Shown here piece after piece: positions 38,883 to 45,089 of a stretch of 45,089 bases of DNA (positions are counted from its first letter, which is position 1; every line of letters starts with the position of its first letter). The DNA is from a virus, in the IMG/VR virus record IMGVR_UViG_3300020471_000352, positions 1-45,089 of that record. The stretch is one strand, 5' to 3'. The notes under the pieces were generated by a model that saw only the letters and a list, made by a program, of their open reading frames with translations, was not told the DNA's origin and ran no database searches. The translations under genes were made by a program, and so were the position numbers.

Positions 38883-39751
38883 AACTTGACACACTAATTG
38901 ACGATATTTATGGACAGCTTTCAGGGCTATCTGAAGGTCGTGAATTTAATTTAAGTGATGAAGATCTAGACCTCACCATATCCCGTATCAAAGATTCGCT
39001 TCTGGCTTGGGCTAGACCGTCCGAAAGAAACTCAGAGTTTTCTCTGCGTATGTCTAATGTAGGTCGCCCTGCTCGACAGCTTTGGTATGAACAAAACCTA
39101 CCGTCTGAAACGTCAGTACCATCCCCCTCCTTACAAATTAAGTTTCTTTATGGGCATATACTAGAAGAGATTCTTCTTATGCTTGTTAGGGCTTCAGGCC
39201 ATCAGGTCGCTGATGAGCAGAAAGAAGTAACAGTCAAGGGCGTAAAGGGGCATATCGACTGTAAGATTGATGGGGAAGTGGTTGATATCAAGACCGCATC
39301 TAAGTTCTCTTTTAACAAGTTCCGTGAGGGACGGCTACGAGAAGATGATCCCTTTGGTTATATGTCACAGCTTGCAGGCTACGAGGAGGCTGAGAAGTCC
39401 TCTGAGGGCGGCTTTCTTGTAATCAATAAGGAGAGTGGCGAGTTGTGTTTGTATCGCCCAGAAGAGCTTGACAAGCCCAGTATCAACACTCAAATACAGG
39501 ACGTTAAGAAAGCCTTGAAGCTGGCTACCCCACCCCCGCGCTGTTATGAGTCTGTGCCAGAGGGAAAGAAAGGCAATATGAAACTGCATCGCAATTGCAC
39601 GTATTGTTCGTACAAGTTTGAGTGCTATAAAGACGCAAATAATGGTCAGGGTATTCGCACATTTCAGTATGCAAACGGGCCAACGTACCTTACTCATGTG
39701 GAGGTTGCACCAAGGGTGGAGGAAATTCATAATGAATCGACGCCTTTCTAA
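38879..39751 (+). CDS. Cas4/RecB-like PD-(D/E)XK exonuclease (290 aa)
   Basis: The nuclease core is His93 (GHILEE), Asp127 (GHIDCKI), Asp136-x-Lys138 (VVDIKTA) and Gln164 (YMSQLAGY), the RecB-family order. Four Cys in the C-terminal third (Cys222, 240, 243 and 249; CTYCSYKFEC) could hold an iron-sulfur cluster as in Cas4 and AddB. It probably resects DNA ends during phage recombination or degrades host DNA, like T7 gp6 in role though from another family. Confidence 0.85.
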   Translation: MKLDTLIDDIYGQLSGLSEGREFNLSDEDLDLTISRIKDSLLAWARPSERNSEFSLRMSNVGRPARQLWYEQNLPSETSVPSPSLQIKFLYGHILEEILLMLVRASGHQVADEQKEVTVKGVKGHIDCKIDGEVVDIKTASKFSFNKFREGRLREDDPFGYMSQLAGYEEAEKSSEGGFLVINKESGELCLYRPEELDKPSINTQIQDVKKALKLATPPPRCYESVPEGKKGNMKLHRNCTYCSYKFECYKDANNGQGIRTFQYANGPTYLTHVEVAPRVEEIHNESTPF

Positions 39752-40001
39752 AAAAATAAATCAAAAAGCAATTGACATATTTTTTGAGTGGTTGAGTACT
39801 GTGTTATCAGAAGATCAAGCGTCTCAGCTTGTACGTAAAAATTATAAAGAGTATGTTCCTGATAACGCATATTACTATGTACAGGGTTCACATAGAAATT
39901 CTTTATTTACTCCTCGCTGGATAAAAAGAAACTTAAAAAGAAAGCTCAGACAAAATCCTTCTAAGCCCATTGACAGTTATAACTACAATGATTTAGTATG
40001 A
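39732..40001 (+). CDS. Small basic unknown protein (89 aa)
   Basis: GGAGG precedes ATG 39732, which lies 20 bases inside the exonuclease gene; this start is preferred over longer readings. The 89-residue product (begins MNRRLSKKINQKAIDIFFEW) is very basic, with FTPRWIKRNLKRKLRQNPSK near the end. It overlaps the next ATG by 4 bases. Nucleic-acid binding is likely from charge. Confidence 0.65.
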   Translation: MNRRLSKKINQKAIDIFFEWLSTVLSEDQASQLVRKNYKEYVPDNAYYYVQGSHRNSLFTPRWIKRNLKRKLRQNPSKPIDSYNYNDLV

Positions 40002-40144
40002 AACCTCTAAGTTTAGAAGCTCTAATATTTTATTGTGCAAAACAGTTGGCTGAAGAAGAGGCGATAGAAGAAGAACTTTTGTTTGAGTTGTATACTATCC
40101 TACAAGTTTATTTTGATACTCAAGAACCAATAACAATCCATTGA
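39998..40144 (+). CDS. Small acidic helical protein (48 aa)
   Basis: A 48-residue frame joined by overlaps to both neighbours (4 bases each). It starts MKPLSLEALIFYCAKQLAEE and is mainly one or two acidic helices. No ribosome-binding site stands out; coupling to the previous gene is likely. Function unknown. Confidence 0.55.
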   Translation: MKPLSLEALIFYCAKQLAEEEAIEEELLFELYTILQVYFDTQEPITIH

Positions 40145-40620
40145 AACCTAAAATAAAAAAAGGCTATAGACGCCGTAGAGTGAAAAGGCCTATCGACAAA
40201 GCGCCTATAAGGGGGTATGATTCCAACTGGGAGTATGAGTTACACTCAGGGATACTCAATGATTGGAGTTTACATTCTGAAAAGACCGCATATGTTGTCG
40301 AGCACACCTACCACCCAGACTTTATTCGTGAGATAGGTGGTAAGAAAATATATCTAGAGGCGAAAGGGCGTTTCTGGGATCATAACGAATACAATAAATA
40401 TGTTTGGATAGCTAAGGCTCTTCCAAAAGATGTTGAGTTAGTGTTTTTGTTTGCTGATCCCAACGCACCAATGCCTCAAGCAAAGCGCAGAAAGGACGGC
40501 ACAAAGCGTAATCACGCTGAATGGGCCTCTTCAAAAGGGTTCCAATGGTTTTCTGAAGATAGTATTCCATCCTCTTGGATAGATGCTTCAAAGAGGGAGA
40601 GCCTAAGCGATGATGAATGA
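40141..40620 (+). CDS. Endonuclease I, T7 gp3-like Holliday junction resolvase
   Basis: TTG start at 40141 overlaps the preceding stop. The 159-residue product has an N-terminal basic arm (KIKKGYRRRRVKRP) and the T7 endonuclease I active site: Glu31 (YDSNWEYEL), Asp60 (YHPDF), Glu73 and Lys75 (YLEAKGRFW). The closing 'SKGFQWFSEDSIPSSWI' resembles T7 '...IKFADKLIPAEWI'. It would cut branched DNA before packaging and help break down host DNA. Confidence 0.92.
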   Translation: MKPKIKKGYRRRRVKRPIDKAPIRGYDSNWEYELHSGILNDWSLHSEKTAYVVEHTYHPDFIREIGGKKIYLEAKGRFWDHNEYNKYVWIAKALPKDVELVFLFADPNAPMPQAKRRKDGTKRNHAEWASSKGFQWFSEDSIPSSWIDASKRESLSDDE

Positions 40621-40771
40621 TCGTAAGCGTGAGAGACTAGAAAAGTTTAGTCGGCATAAAAGAAAAAAACATGAGGAACGAGATGACGCGAAGTACAAGC
40701 CAATTAAAAAAAGAAATAAATATAAATTAAATATTAACGACCTAAACGCTTTAGAAGATTTGGAGGAATAA
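40610..40771 (+). CDS. Small very basic protein (53 aa)
   Basis: Starts at ATG 40610 (ATG 40613 is a close alternative), overlapping the endonuclease end. The product (begins MMNDRKRERLEKFSRHKRKK) is about 40 percent Lys/Arg with an acidic C-terminus (NALEDLEE). The reductase gene's ribosome-binding site is inside its last codons. Probably nucleic-acid binding. Confidence 0.6.
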   Translation: MMNDRKRERLEKFSRHKRKKHEERDDAKYKPIKKRNKYKLNINDLNALEDLEE

Positions 40772-40773
40772 CA

Positions 40774-42633
40774 TTGGACGCCTATCAACAATATATACAT
40801 AAGAGCAGATACGCTCGTTATCTTCCAGAGGAGGAAAGACGAGAAACATGGAGAGAAACAATTACCCGATACATCAAGTATTGGGGTGATAAGCTTACTG
40901 ACGAAGAGCGCGTAGAAATATTTCAAGCTATTAACAAGCTAGAGGTCATGCCGTCTATGAGGGCGTTGATGACCGCAGGGCCAGCACTAGATCGTGATAA
41001 TATGGCTGGGTTTAATTGTAGTTACATTGCTATTGACAGCCCTAGATCTTTTGATGAGATGATGTACGTTCTTATGTGCGGCACGGGCGTTGGCTACAGT
41101 GTTGAAGACCAATACATTTCTAAACTCCCAGAGATCGCAGAGGAATTTCATGCAACAGATACAGTCATACACGTACCAGATTCAAAAGTTGGATGGGCGA
41201 AATCGTATCGGGAGTTGGTATCGCTGTTGTATAGTGGTCAAGTACCAGAATGGGACACATCTAGAGTTCGACGTGCGGGTGCCTCGCTCAAAACTTTTGG
41301 AGGTAGAGCAAGCGGCCCGGAGCCTCTTATTGACCTCTTCCGATTTACAGTTAGATTATTTAAAGGAGCGGCTGGACGAAAGCTTACATCCCTTGAATGC
41401 CACGATCTTTGCTGTAAAATCGCTCAAATCGTCGTTGTCGGAGGAGTCAGACGATCAGCCTTGATTAGTTTGTCAGATCTTTCTGATGATGCACTGCGCC
41501 AAGCCAAGCACGGAGCTTGGTATAACACTGAGTCACAACGTGGACTCGCAAACAACAGCGCTTGCTACACCAGTAAGCCATCCTTTGAACAATTTTTAGA
41601 TGAGTGGAGAAGTCTTTATGAATCAAAAAGCGGAGAACGCGGAATCTTTAGTAGAGCCGCAAGCCAAAAACAAGCTGAAAGAAATGGTAGGCGGGATAGC
41701 GACAGAGATTTCGGAACAAATCCATGTTCTGAAATCATCCTTAGAAAATCACAAGTTTGCAACCTTTCAGAAGTTGTCGTCAGACCGGAAGATACGGCTG
41801 AATGTCTCAGGAGAAAGGTACGAATTGCGACTATCTTGGGAACTTTGCAAGCCACCCTCACGGACTTCAGATACCTAAGAAATATTTGGAAAACAAATAC
41901 AGAAGAAGAATCTTTGCTGGGTGTCAGCCTGACAGGTATTTTAGATAATCCACTACTTACTCTTGAAAACGAAGATCTTGATTTACTGCTTGAAGATCTG
42001 CGTGATCTTTCTATTGCAACCAACAAAGAGTGGGCAGAGCGTTTAGGTATTCCTCAAAGCACAGCGATTACTTGCGTCAAGCCTAGCGGCACAGTGTCTC
42101 AGCTAGTTGATTCTGCCTCTGGTATTCATGGACGATATGCACCTTATTATATTCGCCGTGTTAGGGCTGATATGCGTGACCCGCTTTGTAAGGTCTTAGA
42201 AGACGCTGGGGTGCCTTGTGAGATGGATAACTTCTCACCCAGTACCAAGGTATTCTCTTTCCCTAAACAAGCCCCAGAGGGCGCTGTGTTCGCCTCAGAG
42301 CAGTCTGGCATGGAACAGCTAGAGTTGTGGGCCAAGTATCAAGAGCATTGGTGTGAGCACAAACCCAGCATCACCGTCTACTATCGGGACTCTGAGTTTC
42401 TTGAGATTGGTAACTGGGTTTATAATAACTTTGATTCTATTTCTGGTATTAGTTTTTTACCGTATGACGAGCACAGCTATGCCCAAGCTCCATATGAGCA
42501 GATAACTGAAGAAGCATACAATGAAATGGTTAAGGACTTTCCAACAGAGTTTGATTGGAACCTTAATGAAGAAGATGATTTTACTGAAGGAGCACAAACC
42601 TTAGCTTGTGTAGGCAACGCCTGCGAACTATGA
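40774..42633 (+). CDS. nrdJ: Class II (B12-dependent) ribonucleotide reductase
   Basis: The 619-residue product converts ribonucleotides to deoxyribonucleotides using adenosylcobalamin. The radical site NPCSE (316-320) gives Cys318 and Glu320. Redox pair Cys82 (FNCSYI) and Cys329 (VCNLSE), and C-terminal CVGNAC (Cys612/Cys617), complete the disulfide relay. LEVMPSMRALMTAGPAL and MAGFNCSYIAIDSP are familiar from roseophage SIO1-type monomeric enzymes. No radical-generating subunit gene is adjacent, as expected for class II. TTG start chosen from GGAGG 7 bases upstream. Confidence 0.93.
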   Translation: MDAYQQYIHKSRYARYLPEEERRETWRETITRYIKYWGDKLTDEERVEIFQAINKLEVMPSMRALMTAGPALDRDNMAGFNCSYIAIDSPRSFDEMMYVLMCGTGVGYSVEDQYISKLPEIAEEFHATDTVIHVPDSKVGWAKSYRELVSLLYSGQVPEWDTSRVRRAGASLKTFGGRASGPEPLIDLFRFTVRLFKGAAGRKLTSLECHDLCCKIAQIVVVGGVRRSALISLSDLSDDALRQAKHGAWYNTESQRGLANNSACYTSKPSFEQFLDEWRSLYESKSGERGIFSRAASQKQAERNGRRDSDRDFGTNPCSEIILRKSQVCNLSEVVVRPEDTAECLRRKVRIATILGTLQATLTDFRYLRNIWKTNTEEESLLGVSLTGILDNPLLTLENEDLDLLLEDLRDLSIATNKEWAERLGIPQSTAITCVKPSGTVSQLVDSASGIHGRYAPYYIRRVRADMRDPLCKVLEDAGVPCEMDNFSPSTKVFSFPKQAPEGAVFASEQSGMEQLELWAKYQEHWCEHKPSITVYYRDSEFLEIGNWVYNNFDSISGISFLPYDEHSYAQAPYEQITEEAYNEMVKDFPTEFDWNLNEEDDFTEGAQTLACVGNACEL

Positions 42634-42851
42634 AAGACGCAACCATCATAGGTTTTCGTATCCTGATAGATTCAGACGGGCTTTTTGTTACTGAAGAAAC
42701 TGAGCTTCCTGACGAACACATTTCAAAAGTATTTCGTGATAAAGATACTCAAATACTGGTTCGTGCGGCAATAAAGTCTTTTAAAGAACAGACCGGAGAC
42801 TTACACTCTAAACTTGAAGTAGATATAGATGCTATCAATAGAATACTCTAA
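42630..42851 (+). CDS. Small unknown protein after the reductase (73 aa)
   Basis: ATG 42630 overlaps the reductase TGA (ATGA). The 73-residue product (begins MKDATIIGFRILIDSDGLFV) is acidic, alpha/beta. Its TAA shares its final A with the ATG of the metalloprotease gene, so three genes are translated in chain. No family recognised. Confidence 0.65.
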   Translation: MKDATIIGFRILIDSDGLFVTEETELPDEHISKVFRDKDTQILVRAAIKSFKEQTGDLHSKLEVDIDAINRIL

Positions 42852-44113
42852 TGCTCAAGTATTTTTTTCTTTTGTTGTTGTTGGTGTCTCAGCCGCTTGA
42901 AGGTGCTGACACCCTAATAAACTCTGGTTGCTCTAAAGATTATCTGGGCGTAGAGTGGTTTATCTACGAAGACGCTGACGGCAATCGCTACTCAACAAAA
43001 AATGTTAGGTCTTGGGAGTGTGGCTTTCGTCGTTATTTAAACTTGTCGATGGAGAAGGATGCTGGAGACAAGTTTGATCCTGCTGTAGTCAATGTAAATT
43101 ATAGAGATATGTTAGACCGCGATGAGCCTTGGGGCATGGTTCATCATTCAACTACTATAGGCAAGGCTGTTAGAGTCGGTAGAGATACTGTCCACATCTT
43201 TGGAGATGGGCGTACAGGCGATGGTATCTTTAGCCTAGGTAGACAAGAGATACAATTCCGCATAGAAGAAGAGCCGGTTTGTGAGGTAGATAGCCGAATA
43301 GACTGTGAAGGCCACAGACAAAACAGTTCTCAAGACTTAATATATTATGGGGAAGATGACGATAGAGTCGTAACGTGGGAGCTAGGCGTACTTGTATATG
43401 CCTCTCACAGAGACTATGGAGAAGACGTACCTGTAGAGATCCTTGAAGAGCTAGATGAAGAGCATCCTCAGTGGGATAAATGGGAAAATCGTGTAGCAGA
43501 ATACAATAAAGTCTATGCGCTATCAGGCGTCCATATACAATACAAGCTCACTAAACTATATATCGCACACTGGCACGGTTTGTATGATGTAGGAACCATA
43601 ACAACAGGAAAGCCCGTAGATGTTGTTTTAGGTTATGGTCTGTCTTATGTCGATACTTGTGGTGTAGCTAAAGTCAAGAGATATTTTAGTGAAGGTAAGC
43701 CGCCCTATTCTATGAGTCGCTGTACTATCTATACCGACTTACACGAAATTGGACATTCTGTAGGTCTTGCACATGGCCCAGAGAATCAGGCGTGGCAACA
43801 AACAGGGTATCTCTTTTCTGACTTTGGACACGGCTGGAATGATATCTGCAATAGCAAAGATGATATCATGTCTTATGGAAACGAGGGGGTGTTTCACTCT
43901 AATTCTAAATTATACTGTGATGAGATCTTTGAGTCTTGGTATTCAGGCGTATTAGCAGGCGGTAGAGAGTGGTCAGACACTGCACACGCCCTTAATAGAG
44001 TTAGATATAATGTGTCGTTGATTCACGACGAGAACAAATACGTAGACCCAGACGCTAAACTACGGCCTGTAATGTCCAGAGCTAGGCGTATTGAAATAGA
44101 AGTTATTGACTAG
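42851..44113 (+). CDS. Secreted metzincin-like zinc protease (420 aa)
   Basis: A signal peptide (MLKYFFLLLLLVSQPLEGA) precedes a 400-residue mature protein. Residues 298-308, HEIGHSVGLAH, match the metzincin zinc site HExxHxxGxxH (ligands His298, 302 and 308; base Glu299). DDIMSYG at 337-343 supplies a candidate Met-turn (Met340). Ten or so Cys suggest disulfides, fitting the periplasm or exterior. The N-terminal half (about 20-225) is an unknown beta-rich region. It could process surface proteins, release progeny or block superinfection. Confidence 0.82.
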   Translation: MLKYFFLLLLLVSQPLEGADTLINSGCSKDYLGVEWFIYEDADGNRYSTKNVRSWECGFRRYLNLSMEKDAGDKFDPAVVNVNYRDMLDRDEPWGMVHHSTTIGKAVRVGRDTVHIFGDGRTGDGIFSLGRQEIQFRIEEEPVCEVDSRIDCEGHRQNSSQDLIYYGEDDDRVVTWELGVLVYASHRDYGEDVPVEILEELDEEHPQWDKWENRVAEYNKVYALSGVHIQYKLTKLYIAHWHGLYDVGTITTGKPVDVVLGYGLSYVDTCGVAKVKRYFSEGKPPYSMSRCTIYTDLHEIGHSVGLAHGPENQAWQQTGYLFSDFGHGWNDICNSKDDIMSYGNEGVFHSNSKLYCDEIFESWYSGVLAGGREWSDTAHALNRVRYNVSLIHDENKYVDPDAKLRPVMSRARRIEIEVID

Positions 44114-44412
44114 CAGGGCTTACTAACGTCCATTGCAGACGCAATCAGTCCACCTGTACTAGATCTATGACGAGCAGTTTTCTTTGCAATCTTTTTAGGC
44201 TGTTTAGAGAATTGTTTCCCTTTCTTTTTGTCTTCTCTTTTCTTTGCAGACGTTGCGGCATACTCTGAAGAGCTTAAAGATTCTCTAGCACTCTTAGGAA
44301 GATAACGCTCACCCGTAGCCTTTGGGCCTTGCGTAGAAGGTTTGCCAGACTTGGTTCCCCAATCTTCTTTTGTCCAATCCTTTAAACTTTGTTGAGGTTT
44401 TTTAAGTGCCAT
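44110..44412 (-). CDS. DUF5872-type C-terminal half protein (100 aa)
   Basis: A 100-residue basic protein with SLKDWTKEDWGTKSGKPS and GERYLPKSARESLSSSEYAA (residues 9-52), then a Lys-rich tail. From memory this is the second half of DUF5872-type proteins ('..L.eW..EdW.T.eG......RYLPKkAwe.Ls..E..a...KK..GkqF'). The first half matches the neighbouring 71-residue gene. Its stop end overlaps the convergent protease gene by 4 bases and its ATG overlaps the plus-strand ATG at 44411. Confidence 0.65.
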   Translation of the reverse strand: MALKKPQQSLKDWTKEDWGTKSGKPSTQGPKATGERYLPKSARESLSSSEYAATSAKKREDKKKGKQFSKQPKKIAKKTARHRSSTGGLIASAMDVSKPC

Positions 44413-44584
44413 GAGTACATTACCCTACGTAAATGAGTTTTTTGATTGGTGTGTATTAGCCATTGCATGGTTTGGTGATGTAACCGGAATGGGATACAAC
44501 CTCGCTAATATTTTTCTTTTTGTTATTCTCCAGCCCTTTCTTATTATTTTGTTTTTTTACTTGTGGCTCAAGAATAGAAATTAA
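44411..44584 (+). CDS. Small membrane protein between DUF5872-type halves (57 aa)
   Basis: A 57-residue frame on the opposite strand to both neighbours. It starts MSTLPYVNEFFDWCVLAIAW and has a long hydrophobic stretch (ANIFLFVILQPFLIILFFYLW, about 32-52) and a basic tail (LKNRN). Its ATG interlocks with the minus-strand ATG in CATG. It fills the gap exactly, ending two bases before the next gene. I have a sense that such a protein recurs in marine phages, but give no function. Confidence 0.6.
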   Translation: MSTLPYVNEFFDWCVLAIAWFGDVTGMGYNLANIFLFVILQPFLIILFFYLWLKNRN

Positions 44585-44586
44585 AC

Positions 44587-44802
44587 TTATGTATAGCCCC
44601 CACCCTTAGCCTTATATTGCTTGGCTAACATCTGGGCTTTACGCCCACTCCATTGACCGGGAGCACCGCCCTTCCCACCCGCCTTAATCTTGTTAAAAAG
44701 ATTCTTACGCATGGTAGGCTTGGTGTAGTTGCCTGCCTCGTTGACACGACTCTTACCGCCTTTCTTGTAGGCTTGGCGCTCTAGATCAAATATACTTTTC
44801 AT
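44587..44802 (-). CDS. DUF5872-type N-terminal half protein (71 aa)
   Basis: A 71-residue basic protein ending GGAPGQWSGRKAQMLAKQYKA-KGGGYT (residues 45-71). The block 'I..g.KGG.PGQWSaRKaQ.L...Y...GGGY' is the first half of DUF5872-type proteins as I remember them. 'SRVNEAGNYTKPTMRKNLFN' upstream is familiar from marine phages. It is coupled to the preceding small gene by an ATGA overlap. Function unknown; virion-associated DNA binding is possible. Confidence 0.68.
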   Translation of the reverse strand: MKSIFDLERQAYKKGGKSRVNEAGNYTKPTMRKNLFNKIKAGGKGGAPGQWSGRKAQMLAKQYKAKGGGYT

Positions 44803-44939
44803 CGTCTACGCTCCATGAAATGACCCCCAAGACTACGATCAATGTCTCGCATCAACTCAAAGCTCATGGTTTCGGAGCCGCCTTTAAATTTATCAAAGAC
44901 TTTCTTCCACCACTCTTTAATTTTATTAATAACTTCCAT
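44799..44939 (-). CDS. Small basic protein (46 aa)
   Basis: A 46-residue frame (begins MEVINKIKEWWKKVFDKFKG, ends GHFMERRR), with an amphipathic Trp/Lys helix at the N-terminus. It lies 3 bases after the truncated gene and overlaps the 71-residue gene by 4 bases. The helix could be membrane-active, as in some ejection proteins. Confidence 0.6.
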   Translation of the reverse strand: MEVINKIKEWWKKVFDKFKGGSETMSFELMRDIDRSLGGHFMERRR

Positions 44940-44942
44940 TAC

Positions 44943-45089
44943 TTACTCCATATCTAATACAGACTTGTAAGAGACTCTACCGCCCCTATTGTAAGCGACA
45001 TTACGCTTCATTTTACGGGCCTCTGCTCGACGCTGTTGTTCGCTACCCACACCGTGTGCAACACCAAACCCAAAGTCTGGGCGGTCTTT
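44943..45089 (-). CDS. Partial basic protein at window edge (C-terminal 48 aa)
   Basis: An open frame enters from the window edge and ends at TAA 44943-44945. The visible part has GFGVAHGVGSEQQRRAEARK and a Gly/Arg stretch (NRGGRVSYKSVLDME). Only the C-terminus is seen. It is in line with the small basic genes downstream and probably belongs to the same late leftward transcript. Confidence 0.55.
   Translation of the reverse strand, partial: KDRPDFGFGVAHGVGSEQQRRAEARKMKRNVAYNRGGRVSYKSVLDME

Noticed and set aside
41090-41464. 124-codon frame overlapping the ribonucleotide reductase gene
   Set aside because: It lies wholly inside a well-supported gene with all catalytic motifs in the other frame and resembles no protein.
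41600-41878. 92-codon frame inside the reductase gene that reads like a helical protein
   Set aside because: It sits across the reductase active-site region and has no convincing start signal; most likely a chance frame.

Overview
The window is most of the genome of a tailed, double-stranded DNA phage, very probably a marine podovirus infecting a Gram-negative (proteobacterial) host. A T7-type replication set (gp2.5-like single-strand binding protein, gp4-like primase-helicase, family A DNA polymerase, endonuclease I) is joined to a short-tail structural module: a P22-sized portal, an adaptor, a propeller-like nozzle protein and ELNILDG-repeat fibres typical of marine phages. A vitamin-B12-dependent class II ribonucleotide reductase and a DUF3310 protein also fit marine podoviruses of the roseophage SIO1/cobavirus kind; that comparison is from memory. 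I see no integrase, phage RNA polymerase, tRNA, insertion sequence or CRISPR array. The clearest promoters are host sigma-70 type. The first and last genes are both cut by the window edges.

Layout. 1-25558 (minus strand, transcribed right to left): small terminase, recombinase-linker-like protein, large terminase, small membrane protein, putative decoration protein, portal with an overprinted small gene, EF-hand-like protein, scaffold, capsid, terminator, five small basic proteins and tail adaptor/nozzle. These are followed by fibres and adhesins, a lysis cassette (two holin-like membrane proteins and an M15 endolysin) and internal virion proteins. 25559-26376: an 818-base intergenic control region with two back-to-back consensus sigma-70 promoters, iterated repeats and inverted repeats; it is a candidate replication origin. 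26377-30600 (plus): an early region of mostly very small unknown genes punctuated by a 17-bp palindrome, CTTATAGA(A/T)TCTATAAG, in ten exact copies. Its right arm runs into the Shine-Dalgarno sequence of the next gene. 30609-44113 (plus): HhH-type protein, small unknowns, DUF3310, then a second sigma-70 promoter driving SSB, helicase, polymerase, nucleases, ribonucleotide reductase and a secreted metzincin-like protease. 44110-45089: small minus-strand basic proteins, including what look like two halves of one DUF5872-type protein separated by an opposite-strand membrane gene.

Working together: host RNA polymerase would start both arms from the 25.6 kb switch. The plus arm takes over the host, supplies deoxynucleotides (class II reductase, host DNA degradation by nucleases) and replicates DNA. 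The minus arm builds heads, packages DNA, adds tails and lyses the cell. The most unusual features are the palindrome family wired into translation starts and stops, a terminase gene predicted to be read from a leaderless mRNA, the gene overprinted on the portal tail, and the secreted protease.
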